NCBI RefSeq assembly: GCF_001513965.1
Contig: NZ_KQ948015.1
Location: forward strand, 146,734 to 210,733
From: Streptomyces cellostaticus
GTDB lineage: Bacteria; Actinomycetota; Actinomycetes; Streptomycetales; Streptomycetaceae
Direction of reading: 5' to 3'
Length of the DNA stretch: 64,000 nucleotides
In this document: piece by piece, positions 22,385 to 30,181 of the stretch
How the letters are laid out: each line of letters begins with the position of its first letter
How positions within the stretch are numbered: position 1 is the first letter of the stretch
The notes under the pieces: generated by a model
What the model saw: the letters and a program-made list of their open reading frames with translations, nothing else
The model's database searches: none
Told to the model about the DNA's origin: nothing
Program-made: the position numbers and the translations under genes

Positions 22385-24529
22385 TCACCCCGTCGCGTCC
22401 ACCAGCGCCAGGTCGTGCAGGCGCTCCGGTGGGCCCGGGCGGGCGTAGTACCAGCCCTGGGCGGTGTCGCAGCCCAGTATGCGCAGTTGCTCGGCCTGGG
22501 CGCCCGTTTCCACGCCTTCCACGGTCACCGCGAGGTCGAGGCTGTGGGCCAGCGAGACGATGCCCTCGACGATCTTCAGGTCGACGGGATCGGCCGGGAA
22601 CTGCTGCATGCCCCGGGTGAAGGAGCGGTCCAGTTTGAGGATGCTCACCGGGAGGCGGCGCAGGTTGGCGAGGTTGGAGTAGCCGGTGCCGAAGTCGTCC
22701 AGGGCGATGTCGACGCCCATCTCGGCGAGTCGGCGCAGCGGTTTGAGGAGATCGTCGTCGGCGCCGATCAGGGCCGACTCGGTGACCTCCAGGCAGAGGG
22801 CCTCCGGCGTGACGCCCGAGCGCTCGAGGATGTCCACCGTGTCCTGGACCAGGCCGGGATGGCTGAGCTGGCAGGGCGACAGGTTGACGTTGATGCGCAG
22901 AGGGCCGGCGGTCGTCTGTTCGCCGTAGCGTTCTCGCCATTCGCGGGCCTGGCGGATGGACTCCTCCAGGACCCAGCGGCCGAGCGGGACGATCAGGCCC
23001 GTGTGCTCGGCGAGCGGGATGAAGCGGTCGGGCCCGAGGACGCCGTGCTGCGGGTGCAGCCAGCGCACGAGCGCCTCGGCGCCGCGGACGCTGCCGTCGC
23101 CGAGATGGACCAGGGGCTGGTACTCGATGAAGAACTCGCCGCGCTCCAGGGCCGTCGGCAGGGCGGTGGTCAGGCCGTGCCGGGTGATCGCGCGGGCGTC
23201 GGCCTCGGCGTCGGCGAGTTCCGAGCGGTTGCCGCCCGCCGACTTGGCCCGGTACATGGTGATGTCGGCGCTTCGGAGGATCTCCGCCGCGGTGCGTTCG
23301 CCCGCCGGGCCCTCGACGATGCCCAGGCTGCCGCGCACCAGCAGGTCCCGGCCGTCGATGCTGACCGGGGTGGTCAGCGCGTTCATGATGCGTTCGGCGA
23401 GTTCGTCGACCTTGCGCTCGGTGCCGGGCCCCGTGGTCAGGGCCACGAACTCGTCGCCGCCGAGCCGGGCGACCATCTCGCCGGGCGCGGTCGCGCAGGA
23501 CTGGAGCCGGTCGGCGACCTCCACCAGCAGCCGGTCGCCGGCCGCGTGGCCTAGGCTGTCGTTGATGGTCTTGAAGCCGTCCAGGTCGAGGTAGCACAGG
23601 CCGAAGCGCTGCCCCTCGCCCGCGCCCAGTACCTTCTCCAGGCGCTCGAAGAACAGCGTACGGTTGGGTAGTCCGGTGAGCGCGTCGTGCGTGGCCTCGT
23701 AGCGCAGCCGCAGGTGGAGCAGGCGCCGTTCGGTGGTGTCCTCCATGAGCGCCAGCTGGTACTGCGGGTTGCCGTCGGGGTCGCGCAGCAGGGAGACCGT
23801 CAGATTGGTCCACAGGACCGTGCCGTCGGGCCGGTTGAAGGCCTTCTCCACGTGGTAGTGCTCGCGCCCACCGCGCACCAGCTCGTCGTAGAGCTTCCAG
23901 GTCTGGGGAGCGTCCTCGGGGTGCGTCCAGTCGAAGACCCGGCGGCCGCGCAGCGTCTGCTCGGAGAGCCCGAACATGCGCAGCAGCGCCTTGTTGACCT
24001 GGAGTACGTTGCCGTCCAGGTCGGCGATGCCGATTCCTATCGCCGCGCCTTCGAAGACGGCGCGGAACCGGGCCTCGCTGGCATGCAGCGCCTGCGCCAC
24101 CACGCCCTGGGCCCGCAACGCGGCCTGGGCGATGGCCTCCTGCTCGGCGAGCGTACGTTCACGCAGCGCCTGCGCGTACCCGGCGGCCATCGCGTGCTGC
24201 AACCGCGAGGAGCGCATGCGCAGTTCGTCCTGGGGGCCGTCCTCGCCGCAGTAGAGGACCAGATAGGCGTCGACGCAGTCCAGGGTGCGGGTGAGCGCCT
24301 CGGGATCGGTGCAGTGCGCCTCGACCAGGGCGGCACCGACCGCCTTCGCCTCCTCGGCGTCGAAGCTGCGGGCCCGCAGCAGGCTGCTCAACCGGTGTGC
24401 GAGCGGCAGGAGTTCCTCCTCGAACTCCGCACGGGTGAGCGACGTGGAGGTGACCGGGAAGAGGGACCGGCTCCAGATCGTCGTCAGCCGGCGCAGTCTG
24501 CCCTCCGGCCCGTCCGGCTCCGCGCTCAC
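22385..24529 (-). CDS. rmdA: PAS-GGDEF-EAL cyclic-di-GMP enzyme (RmdA-like)
   Basis: This 714-residue cytosolic protein turns over cyclic-di-GMP. A helical N-terminus of about 145 residues precedes a PAS/PAC domain (150-270), a GGDEF domain with an intact GGDEF at 357-361, and an EAL domain (EAL at 485-487). Catalytic EAL residues are all visible: Asn in 'INVNLSP', Glu in 'LEVTES', 'DDFGTG' at 611-616, the Lys in 'ILKLDRSF' and 'EGVET'. The position of the RxxD inhibitory site before GGDEF reads APGE, so product inhibition is probably lost. S. coelicolor RmdA, a phosphodiesterase acting in development, has this architecture and the same genomic setting. The GTG start overlaps the stop of the DUF574 gene (GTGA, 24526-24529). 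Confidence 0.88.
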   Translation of the reverse strand: MSAEPDGPEGRLRRLTTIWSRSLFPVTSTSLTRAEFEEELLPLAHRLSSLLRARSFDAEEAKAVGAALVEAHCTDPEALTRTLDCVDAYLVLYCGEDGPQDELRMRSSRLQHAMAAGYAQALRERTLAEQEAIAQAALRAQGVVAQALHASEARFRAVFEGAAIGIGIADLDGNVLQVNKALLRMFGLSEQTLRGRRVFDWTHPEDAPQTWKLYDELVRGGREHYHVEKAFNRPDGTVLWTNLTVSLLRDPDGNPQYQLALMEDTTERRLLHLRLRYEATHDALTGLPNRTLFFERLEKVLGAGEGQRFGLCYLDLDGFKTINDSLGHAAGDRLLVEVADRLQSCATAPGEMVARLGGDEFVALTTGPGTERKVDELAERIMNALTTPVSIDGRDLLVRGSLGIVEGPAGERTAAEILRSADITMYRAKSAGGNRSELADAEADARAITRHGLTTALPTALERGEFFIEYQPLVHLGDGSVRGAEALVRWLHPQHGVLGPDRFIPLAEHTGLIVPLGRWVLEESIRQAREWRERYGEQTTAGPLRINVNLSPCQLSHPGLVQDTVDILERSGVTPEALCLEVTESALIGADDDLLKPLRRLAEMGVDIALDDFGTGYSNLANLRRLPVSILKLDRSFTRGMQQFPADPVDLKIVEGIVSLAHSLDLAVTVEGVETGAQAEQLRILGCDTAQGWYYARPGPPERLHDLALVDATG

Positions 24530-25338
24530 GCCGTACGCCCCACGCCGGCGAATCCGGAGAAGGCATACGGATCCTCGTCCTCCGGCGCCGACTCCGGGCG
24601 CCAGTGCGGCATCGGCACCAGTCCGGGTTCCACCATGTCGTACCCCTCGAAGAACCGCGCGATCTCGTCGCGCGAGCGCATGATCAGCGGGTTGCGAATG
24701 TCCCTGTATACGTCCACCACGCCCTCGGCCCGCTCCGGCGGCAACGGGATTCCCTCGTACGAGGCATGGGTGAGGATCAGCAGGCTGCCGGGCGCGAGCG
24801 CCTCGCGCAGCTCCGCCACCGCACCGTAGGGGTCGTCCACGTCTTCCACGAAGTGCAGTATGGCAACGAGAAGGACGGCGACTGGCCGATTCAGGTCGAT
24901 AAGACGTTCCCGCCCCGGGCTGGAGAGGATTTCCTGGGGCTTGCACAGATCCGCGGCGACCACGTCGACGGCCTCGTTGCCCCGCAGCACCGCCTGGCTG
25001 TGCGCCACCGCCACCGGATCGTGGTCGACGTAGAGGACCCGGGCGCCCGGTACGGCGGCCTGGGCCACCTCGTGGACGTTGCCGAACGTCGGGATGCCCG
25101 AGCCGATGTCGAGGAACTGGGTGATGCCCTCCTCGGCCGCGAAGCGCACGGCCCGGCGCATGAACGCCCGGTTGGCCTGCATGATCTTCGGCAGGCCCGG
25201 CATGAACTCCATCGCCTTGCGGGCCGCTTCCCGGTCAACCTCGAAGTTGTGCGATCCGCCCAGGTAGTAGTCGTAGATACGCGAGACGCTCGGCACCGAG
25301 ATGTCGATGCTCCGTGGCGCCCAGGCGGGACGCTCCAT
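24526..25338 (-). CDS. DUF574 SAM-dependent methyltransferase
   Basis: This 270-residue protein belongs to the actinobacterial DUF574 (PF04672) family of Rossmann-fold methyltransferases. The family hallmarks are 'PSVSRIYDYYLGGSHNFEVDREAA' (near 16-39), the SAM glycine motif 'FLDIGSGIPT' (near 74-83), 'VLYVDHDPVAVAHS' and 'ILHFVEDVDDPYG'. The ATG at 25338 is preceded by GGAGA. It is directly upstream of rmdA and overlaps it by GTGA, so the two are made together. Its substrate is unknown; Streptomyces has many paralogues, often next to signalling genes. Confidence 0.9.
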   Translation of the reverse strand: MERPAWAPRSIDISVPSVSRIYDYYLGGSHNFEVDREAARKAMEFMPGLPKIMQANRAFMRRAVRFAAEEGITQFLDIGSGIPTFGNVHEVAQAAVPGARVLYVDHDPVAVAHSQAVLRGNEAVDVVAADLCKPQEILSSPGRERLIDLNRPVAVLLVAILHFVEDVDDPYGAVAELREALAPGSLLILTHASYEGIPLPPERAEGVVDVYRDIRNPLIMRSRDEIARFFEGYDMVEPGLVPMPHWRPESAPEDEDPYAFSGFAGVGRTA

Positions 25339-25528
25339 GTATCTCTCCAAGGCGTGGGCGACAGGGACAGGCGATCCGGTGTTCGAGCTGAGGCTACTGA
25401 TCGCCCGGCAAAGGAGCGACCCGAAACGGAAATTGACCATCCGTTCCCGGTCACTGCCTGCGGCAAGTGCCCATGTGACCCCGCTGTGTGACAGCCGTCC
25501 GGCAGGACGGAACGCCGCCTGACACAAC

Positions 25529-25565
25529 GGTCCGCCCCCTCCGTGCGGTGCGGAGGGGGCGGACC
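25529..25565 (-). terminator. Strong hairpin downstream of the two-repeat lipoprotein
   Basis: A perfect 14-bp stem, GGTCCGCCCCCTCC (25529-25542) with its complement at 25552-25565, encloses a 9-nt loop. It lies 50 bp after the lipoprotein stop on the minus strand and before the DUF574 gene, so it should end the lipoprotein transcript. Confidence 0.75.
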
Positions 25566-25614
25566 TTCGGTCAGGCGCCGGTGGGCGGGGCGATCGACCC
25601 TGGGGAGGTGATCT

Positions 25615-26592
25615 CTACTTGCCCGGCGCGCCGACCGGCTTGCCGTCGGGCGCGACGGCATACCACGTGCCGCCCACGCCCTGACCGTTGGTGTCCCCGG
25701 GAGCCTTGTCCCCGGAGAAGGTGTAGATGGGCCAGCAGTTGACCGTCATCTGCTTCGCCCCGTCGGGCCGGGTGAAGCCCATGAGCCCCTTCTTCTGGAC
25801 GCCCTGGGTGTCGTCGGCCTTGACCGGGGCGACCGCGGGCCACTTCTCCAGGCAGGCCCCGGTGCAGTTCGAGATGACCTTCGGCCACGCCTTGTCCTTC
25901 AGGAAGCGGTAGACCGTCCTGCCGTTCTTGTCGACGATGATGTCGCCCAGCTTGGGGTCCTTGCGGACGGACAGACCGGGCAGGGAGGACAGGGTGGCCT
26001 TCTTGCCGTTGGGGGCGAGCGCGAACCACTTGCCGCCCACACCCTGGCCGTTGACGTCGCCGGCGTTGACGTCCTTGGCGTAGCGGTAGGCGGGCCAGCC
26101 GCCCACGGTCAGCTGCTTGGTGCCGTCAGGACGGGTGACCTCGCCGAGCAGGGACTTGTCGATGCCGGCGCCCGCAGAGGCGTCGTCCGCGGGGACCGGC
26201 GGCCAGGTGGTGGCGCAGTCGCCCTCGCAGTTCGACTTGGGCGGGTTGGCGGTGTCCTTGTCGAACCGGTAGAGGGTCAGGCCTGAGCCGTCCGTCAGCA
26301 CATTGCCCAGGTCGGGGTTGCTGGCCACGGTCAGCTTGCCCGCGGGGGCGGCCGGGGTCGGGGAGCTGGAGCTCTGGTTGCCGTCGGCGCCGTAGCCGTT
26401 GCCCGCACCGGTGCCTGTGCCCGTGCCGGTCGTGCTGCCCGGGTTGCCGTACTGGCCCGCCGCGGCCGTGGCCCCGACGTTCTGGGCCGCCGAGGCCGGG
26501 GTGGTGCTGTTGTCCTGACCGCACGCCGTCGTCAGCGCCAGCACCGAAGCGGCTGTGGCCACCAGTGCGGCGGTCCGCCAGGAGGTCTTCAT
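25615..26592 (-). CDS. Secreted lipoprotein with two COG4315 repeats
   Basis: This 325-residue protein is an exported lipoprotein: MKTSWRTAALVATAASVLAL then a lipobox-like TTAC with Cys24. A low-complexity Gly/Thr/Ser/Asn linker (about 25-85) leads to two copies of the PF03640/COG4315 secreted repeat (about 88-195 and 205-320). Each has 'GLTLYRF' or 'RTVYRFL', a paired 'C..CA..WPP/WPAV' Cys motif, 'TRPDGTKQLTVGGWPAYRYA' or the matching second-copy form, and 'GDVNGQGVGGKWFALAPNGK'. The paired Cys and buried Trp/Tyr suggest a redox or metal-linked role on the cell surface, but the function is not known. GGGGAG sits before the ATG. A strong terminator follows the gene, so it is monocistronic. 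Confidence 0.85.
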   Translation of the reverse strand: MKTSWRTAALVATAASVLALTTACGQDNSTTPASAAQNVGATAAAGQYGNPGSTTGTGTGTGAGNGYGADGNQSSSSPTPAAPAGKLTVASNPDLGNVLTDGSGLTLYRFDKDTANPPKSNCEGDCATTWPPVPADDASAGAGIDKSLLGEVTRPDGTKQLTVGGWPAYRYAKDVNAGDVNGQGVGGKWFALAPNGKKATLSSLPGLSVRKDPKLGDIIVDKNGRTVYRFLKDKAWPKVISNCTGACLEKWPAVAPVKADDTQGVQKKGLMGFTRPDGAKQMTVNCWPIYTFSGDKAPGDTNGQGVGGTWYAVAPDGKPVGAPGK

Positions 26593-26865
26593 CGTCAACT
26601 CCCCAAATTCGCCTGGATATTGCAGCGCTTGCCGTGCCGCCGCACGGTCATGGGTACGCAGCGAAGGGGCCTCGGTGTTCAACCGGCGGGCGAATTTCTT
26701 TCCGGATCCTGTGACGGGGCCCGCGTCCGGGACTCGTACGGGACTCGTACGGGCGTACATATCGACCAGCCGGGAGGCTTCTGCTCGTCAAACCATTGAT
26801 CGCCTTTTATCCCTCTTTCGGGCCAATCCCGGCCCACTCCGGCGTGCGACCGCGCCCGGCACCTC
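26593..26865. other. Divergent intergenic region with 11-bp tandem repeats
   Basis: This 273-bp region separates the lipoprotein (minus) from the Pro-rich protein (plus) and must hold both promoters. It contains a 6-bp-stem hairpin (CCGTGC/GCACGG near 26631-26646) and the tandem repeat at 26729-26758, listed separately. No small gene is convincing here. Confidence 0.5.
26729..26758. repeat. 11-bp tandem direct repeats GGGACTCGTAC
   Basis: GGGACTCGTAC occurs at 26729-26739 and again at 26740-26750, followed by a degenerate third unit GGGCGTAC (26751-26758). Eleven base pairs is one helical turn, so each unit presents the same DNA face. Tandem 11-bp units are how PhoP-type response regulators bind DNA in Streptomyces, though this is not the PHO-box sequence. 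Confidence 0.6.
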
Positions 26866-27537
26866 ATGATCTCCGACGTGCATGGACCCGAAGTGACCCG
26901 ATGTGCCCCCGCCACACGGGTGTTGGCCCTCCTGACCCTGACCTGGACCCTGGTGGGCTGCCCGGTCGGCACCGCGTCGGCCGACGCCTGCGCGTCCGCC
27001 TCGACGGGCCCGGACGGCACGGTGGCGGTGGCCGTGGCGGGAAGCGGCGACCGCCGGCCCTCCCCCAAGCTCTCAACTTCGTTCGAGCAGGGGGTACCCC
27101 CACTCCCACCGTGCCCGACGCCCACGCCGCCACCGTGTCCGCCGACGCCGACGCCCACCCCCACGCCGATGCCCACGCCGACGCCCGCCCCAACGCCGAA
27201 GCCGAAGCCGACGCCCAAGCCGCGGCCCACCCCCACTCCGAAAGCCCCGCCGAAGCCGCGGCCGAAGCCGCCCGCTCCGCCGGCACCCGCGCCCCGGCCG
27301 ACGCCGACCCCGACGCCGACCGCGACGCCGGCTCCGCCGCCCGCCCCGGCGCCGGAACCGAAGCCCACCCCGACGCCCAAGCCCCGTCCCCGGCTCTCCG
27401 TGACCCCGGTGACCTACCCGGCGTACCACCCCCGGCCGGCCGCACACACCGCGCCCGCCCACACCACGCCGGTCACCTACGTCCTGCTCATCACCATCCC
27501 CGCGATCGTCGCCGTCGCGGCGCTGCGCCCGCGCTGA
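26866..27537 (+). CDS. Pro-rich secreted, C-terminally anchored protein
   Basis: I recognise no enzyme family in this 223-residue protein. It has a hydrophobic N-terminal signal (about residues 18-40, 'VLALLTLTWTLVGCPVGTASA'), a long Pro/Thr/Lys/Ala-rich region (about 80-180) of Pro-Thr and Pro-Lys repeats, and a final hydrophobic segment with Arg at the end ('YVLLITIPAIVAVAALRPR'). That is the layout of an extended cell-wall-spanning stalk anchored in the membrane. Residues 66-80 are encoded by a palindromic repeat shared with 47411-47450. No Shine-Dalgarno supports the ATG at 26866; GTG at 26893 is an alternative start. It is followed 32 bp later by the DUF4239 gene on the same strand. Confidence 0.6.
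   Translation: MISDVHGPEVTRCAPATRVLALLTLTWTLVGCPVGTASADACASASTGPDGTVAVAVAGSGDRRPSPKLSTSFEQGVPPLPPCPTPTPPPCPPTPTPTPTPMPTPTPAPTPKPKPTPKPRPTPTPKAPPKPRPKPPAPPAPAPRPTPTPTPTATPAPPPAPAPEPKPTPTPKPRPRLSVTPVTYPAYHPRPAAHTAPAHTTPVTYVLLITIPAIVAVAALRPR
27061..27103 (+). repeat. Palindromic coding-inserted repeat, copy A (43 bp)
   Basis: The stretch begins TCCCCCAAGCTC and ends GGGGGTACCCCCAC, with a CTTCG-type loop centre. It aligns over its whole length with 47411-47450 (40 bp), allowing one 3-bp gap. Here it is read in frame within the Pro-rich protein as 14 codons. Confidence 0.75.
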
Positions 27538-27569
27538 CGTGCCGGCCGCCCACTTTCTGGAGGTACCCG

Positions 27570-28334
27570 TTGTCGGATTGGCTTGTTCTCGTCCTCGCGA
27601 TGCTGGGGGCCTGTGCCGTGGTGGTCGTCATCACCCTCGTACGGCACAAGCGGGCGCCCGACGACGAGGATCCCAGCGAGACCCCGGACGTCATCGAGTA
27701 CATGACGATGTGGATCGGTGTCGTGTACGCCATCGTCCTGGGCCTGGCCATCGCGGGTGTGTGGGAGGCGCGCAGCTCCGCCCAGGACCATGTGCAGGCC
27801 GAGGCCCAGGCGCTGCACGAGATCTCCGAGCGGGTGCGGGTCTACCCGCCGGACGTCCGTGACCGGATTCGGGACGACGTCAACGCCTATGTCGGACAGG
27901 TCGTGACCACCGAGTGGAAGGCGATGACCCGGCACGAGCGGGTCACCGAGCGCGGCACCGCACTGCTGGCGCAGGTCCGCCACGACGTCACGGACTACCA
28001 ACCGAAGAACGACTTCGAGGCGCAGGCCTACCAGCCGCTGCTGGACCAGATGGCCGCCGCCGACCAGGCGCGCAACGCGCGTGCCGACTCGACCGGACCG
28101 ACGATGCCGGTCGTGGTGTGGTTCGGGCTGCTCGCCGGGGCGGTCGTCACCGTCTGCATGGTCTTCGCGCTGCAGATCCGGCGCACCCGGCGCGAGTTGG
28201 TCCTGGCCGGGCTGTTCTCCGCGACCATCGCCTTCATGCTCTTCCTCATCTGGGACTTCGACGCCCCCTACAGCCGGGGCATCGCGGCGACCGCCCAGCC
28301 GTTCCTGAACCTGTTCCCGAACATCAAGGGATAG
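27570..28334 (+). CDS. DUF4239 membrane protein
   Basis: This 254-residue protein is a DUF4239 (bestrophin-like domain) membrane protein. It has an N-terminal TM segment (about 4-24), a second near 55-75 ('IGVVYAIVLGLAIAGVWEA'), a central soluble helical part (about 76-175), and two C-terminal TM segments near 180-235 ('VVVWFGLLAGAVVTVCMVFAL', 'LAGLFSATIAFMLFLIWDF'). The start is a TTG at 27570 supported by CTGGAGG seven bases upstream; no in-frame ATG exists near the conserved N-terminus. It is probably co-transcribed with the Pro-rich protein gene and ends at a strong hairpin. Its role is unknown, perhaps ion flux. Confidence 0.82.
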   Translation: MSDWLVLVLAMLGACAVVVVITLVRHKRAPDDEDPSETPDVIEYMTMWIGVVYAIVLGLAIAGVWEARSSAQDHVQAEAQALHEISERVRVYPPDVRDRIRDDVNAYVGQVVTTEWKAMTRHERVTERGTALLAQVRHDVTDYQPKNDFEAQAYQPLLDQMAAADQARNARADSTGPTMPVVVWFGLLAGAVVTVCMVFALQIRRTRRELVLAGLFSATIAFMLFLIWDFDAPYSRGIAATAQPFLNLFPNIKG

Positions 28335-28345
28335 CCGCACCACGC

Positions 28346-28392
28346 ACGGGCCTTCGCCCCGGTTCCCGCAAGGGGCCGGGGCGAAGGCCCGT
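28346..28392. terminator. 17-bp-stem bidirectional terminator
   Basis: A perfect 17-bp inverted repeat, ACGGGCCTTCGCCCCGG (28346-28362) with its complement at 28376-28392, encloses a 13-nt loop between the convergent DUF4239 and Gly-Asn-rich protein genes. It is one of the strongest hairpins in the window. Confidence 0.85.
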
Positions 28393-28427
28393 CCGCGTGC
28401 GTCGTGCTGCGGGATCCGGGGCCCAGG

Positions 28428-29144
28428 TCAGATCCGCTTCTCGTGGCGCCGCCGCAACCAGAACGCACCACCCCCGATGACGGCCGCGGCCACCAGTCCG
28501 CCGCCGATGGCCATGTCGGTCGACGTGGCACCGCTGGTCCTGCTGCCGCCGACACCGCCCTGGACGCCGCCGAGCACGGTGAAGGCCGCCGGGCGGGTGA
28601 GGGTGCGGCCGTTGCAGTTGACCGTGATGTCGTAGTGGCCGGGACGGGCGTCCCGGTCGATCATGGCCTCACCCCGCGAGATGTCGTCGCGAATCGGCAC
28701 CAGCCAGATGGTGCGGAAGGCGCGCGAGGATGCCGTGCCGCCGTGGCAGCCGTCCACGGTGACGGTGAGCCGGCCGCCGGCGGCGATCACGCCGGGCGTG
28801 GCGATGATGTTGCGCGGATTGCCGTCGCCCCGGTCGCCGAAGATGTCACCCCGCCCGTTGTCACCCCGGCCGAAGTTGTCGCCCCGTCCGTTGTCACCCC
28901 GGCCGAGGTTGCCGTTTCCGTTTCCCAGGCCGTTCCCGTTCCCGAAGCCGTTCCCCAGGCCGTTCCCGTTTCCGATGCCGTTCCCGATGCCGTTGCCGAC
29001 ATTGCCGGTGCCGGGGATGGTGATGACGGTGTTGTCGTTCGAGCCGCCCCCGTTGCCCATGCCGTCCGCGACAGCCACGGGGGCGGCGAGCCCGAGCGCG
29101 GCGACCGCGGTGCACGCGGCCGCCAGGGCACGTTGGTTCTGCAT
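28428..29144 (-). CDS. Gly-Asn-rich secreted protein with C-terminal membrane anchor
   Basis: This 238-residue protein has a signal peptide (MQNQRALAAACTAVAALGLA, cleavage probably after AVA near 26). A low-complexity stretch of Gly-Asn and Gly-Arg-Asp repeats follows (about 40-95), then a folded beta-rich domain with two Cys ('VTVDGCHGG', 'DITVNCNGRT') typical of streptomycete cell-surface proteins. The end is 'AIGGGLVAAAVIGGGAFWL' followed by RRRHEKR, a hydrophobic span and basic tail like a sortase substrate, but no LPxTG or LAxTG motif precedes it. It is divergent from a class F sortase gene. It may be a non-canonical sortase client or a plain membrane-anchored wall protein. Confidence 0.7.
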   Translation of the reverse strand: MQNQRALAAACTAVAALGLAAPVAVADGMGNGGGSNDNTVITIPGTGNVGNGIGNGIGNGNGLGNGFGNGNGLGNGNGNLGRGDNGRGDNFGRGDNGRGDIFGDRGDGNPRNIIATPGVIAAGGRLTVTVDGCHGGTASSRAFRTIWLVPIRDDISRGEAMIDRDARPGHYDITVNCNGRTLTRPAAFTVLGGVQGGVGGSRTSGATSTDMAIGGGLVAAAVIGGGAFWLRRRHEKRI

Positions 29145-29477
29145 CTGATCCTCCGCGGGAGGCACACCGGGTCCGGTTCCCGGTCGATCGGCGAGAAAGC
29201 ACCTCCCGACAAGACCCTCAGACGCGCGGAACACGCCCGCATGTCGAGAATGGTCCGTCCTGGTGAGCGGACACGCCGCGAGAAAACCACATAATCGGAT
29301 ATTATTGCAGGTCACGGACCGTCAGAAAATTCCTCTGGGCTGCAACTCGGATGGCGCACCGGGAGGGTGACGGGCCACCCGTTCGCCCGTCGCCCCGTCG
29401 CCCGTCACGCGCATGGGACTTAGCGTTTTCCCATGCGCGAGGGACGTGGTGACGGCCGCGTCGAGAAGGGTTGGCGA
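29145..29477. other. 333-bp divergent control region, sortase/Gly-Asn-rich protein
   Basis: No gene is convincing in this gap. It holds an AT-rich block near 29282-29335, far from the local composition, with several possible -10 elements on each strand (for example TAATAT on the minus strand near 29300). The 11-bp inverted repeat at 29408-29439 lies closer to the sortase gene. It probably contains divergent promoters. Confidence 0.5.
29408..29439. promoter_or_regulatory. 11-bp inverted repeat before the sortase gene
   Basis: CGCGCATGGGA (29408-29418) and TCCCATGCGCG (29429-29439) form a perfect dyad with a 10-nt AT-richer spacer. It ends 38 bp upstream of the sortase start, so it is either an operator or a 5'-leader hairpin. 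Confidence 0.55.
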
Positions 29478-30149
29478 ATGTCTGCGTCCGAGCTGTCCGA
29501 GCTGGCCGAAGAGGAGGAGCGCCGCAGGAGGCGCGCCCCTTGGGGCGTAATAGCGCTTGTTCTGCTGACCGGCCTGGCGCTCATTCGAAATGGTTCCGGG
29601 GAATTCGACGTCGGGCCACCGCAGCCCGCGTCGGCGGCGGCCGCGGACACCCGTGCCACCCCGGGCACGTTCACGGCCGCTCCCGCCCCGCTGCCCTTCT
29701 CCGTGCCCGACCGGGTCCGGATCCCCTCCATCCACGTCGACGCACCCATCGTGCCCGTCGGCCTGGACGACCAGGGCTGGGTCGGTGCTCCGCCGCCGGA
29801 GGACCCCAACCTGGCGGGCTGGTTCACCGGCGCGGTAGCCCCCGGGGAAAAGGGCACCGCGGTCGTCGTCGGTCATGTCGACAACAAACAGGGTCCCGCC
29901 GTTTTCTACGGACTCGGGGCCCTGGAAAAGGGCAGCCGGGTCGAGGTCCCGCGCAAGGACGGAAAGACCGCGGTGTTCGAGATCTACGGAGTCGAGGTTT
30001 TCGCGAAGAACAGTTTCCCGGGCGGCCGGGTGTACGGCTCGAAGGGCACGCCGGAACTCCGGGTGATCACCTGCGGCGGCGGTTTCTCCAAACAGCACGG
30101 CTACGACGGGAATGTCGTCGTCTTCGCCCGCCTGGCCGCGGTCACCTGA
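29478..30149 (+). CDS. Class F sortase
   Basis: This 223-residue transpeptidase is anchored outside the membrane by one N-terminal TM segment (about 20-36) after an acidic/basic cytosolic leader. The catalytic domain (about 75-223) has the sortase triad: His133 in 'VVGHVDN', Cys199 in 'VITCGG' and Arg218 in 'VVVFARL'. The IPSIHVDAPIVPVGLD stretch near 82-97 is typical of class E/F enzymes of high-GC Gram-positives. I chose ATG 29478 because AGAAGGG precedes it; an in-frame ATG at 29433 has no such site. It likely acts on proteins with C-terminal sorting signals; the divergent Gly-Asn-rich protein is the nearest candidate. Confidence 0.9.
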   Translation: MSASELSELAEEEERRRRRAPWGVIALVLLTGLALIRNGSGEFDVGPPQPASAAAADTRATPGTFTAAPAPLPFSVPDRVRIPSIHVDAPIVPVGLDDQGWVGAPPPEDPNLAGWFTGAVAPGEKGTAVVVGHVDNKQGPAVFYGLGALEKGSRVEVPRKDGKTAVFEIYGVEVFAKNSFPGGRVYGSKGTPELRVITCGGGFSKQHGYDGNVVVFARLAAVT

Positions 30150-30181
30150 GATGCCGCGTCACCGAGCGGGCGAAAGCCCCG

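Noticed and set aside
27110..27400. Dense short repeats that could be mistaken for a CRISPR or satellite array
   Set aside because: They are codon repeats for Pro-Thr/Pro-Lys within the Pro-rich protein, irregular in length and without spacers.
28950..29144. LPxTG/LAxTG sorting motif in the Gly-Asn-rich protein
   Set aside because: The residues before the C-terminal hydrophobic span contain no such motif in the reading frame.
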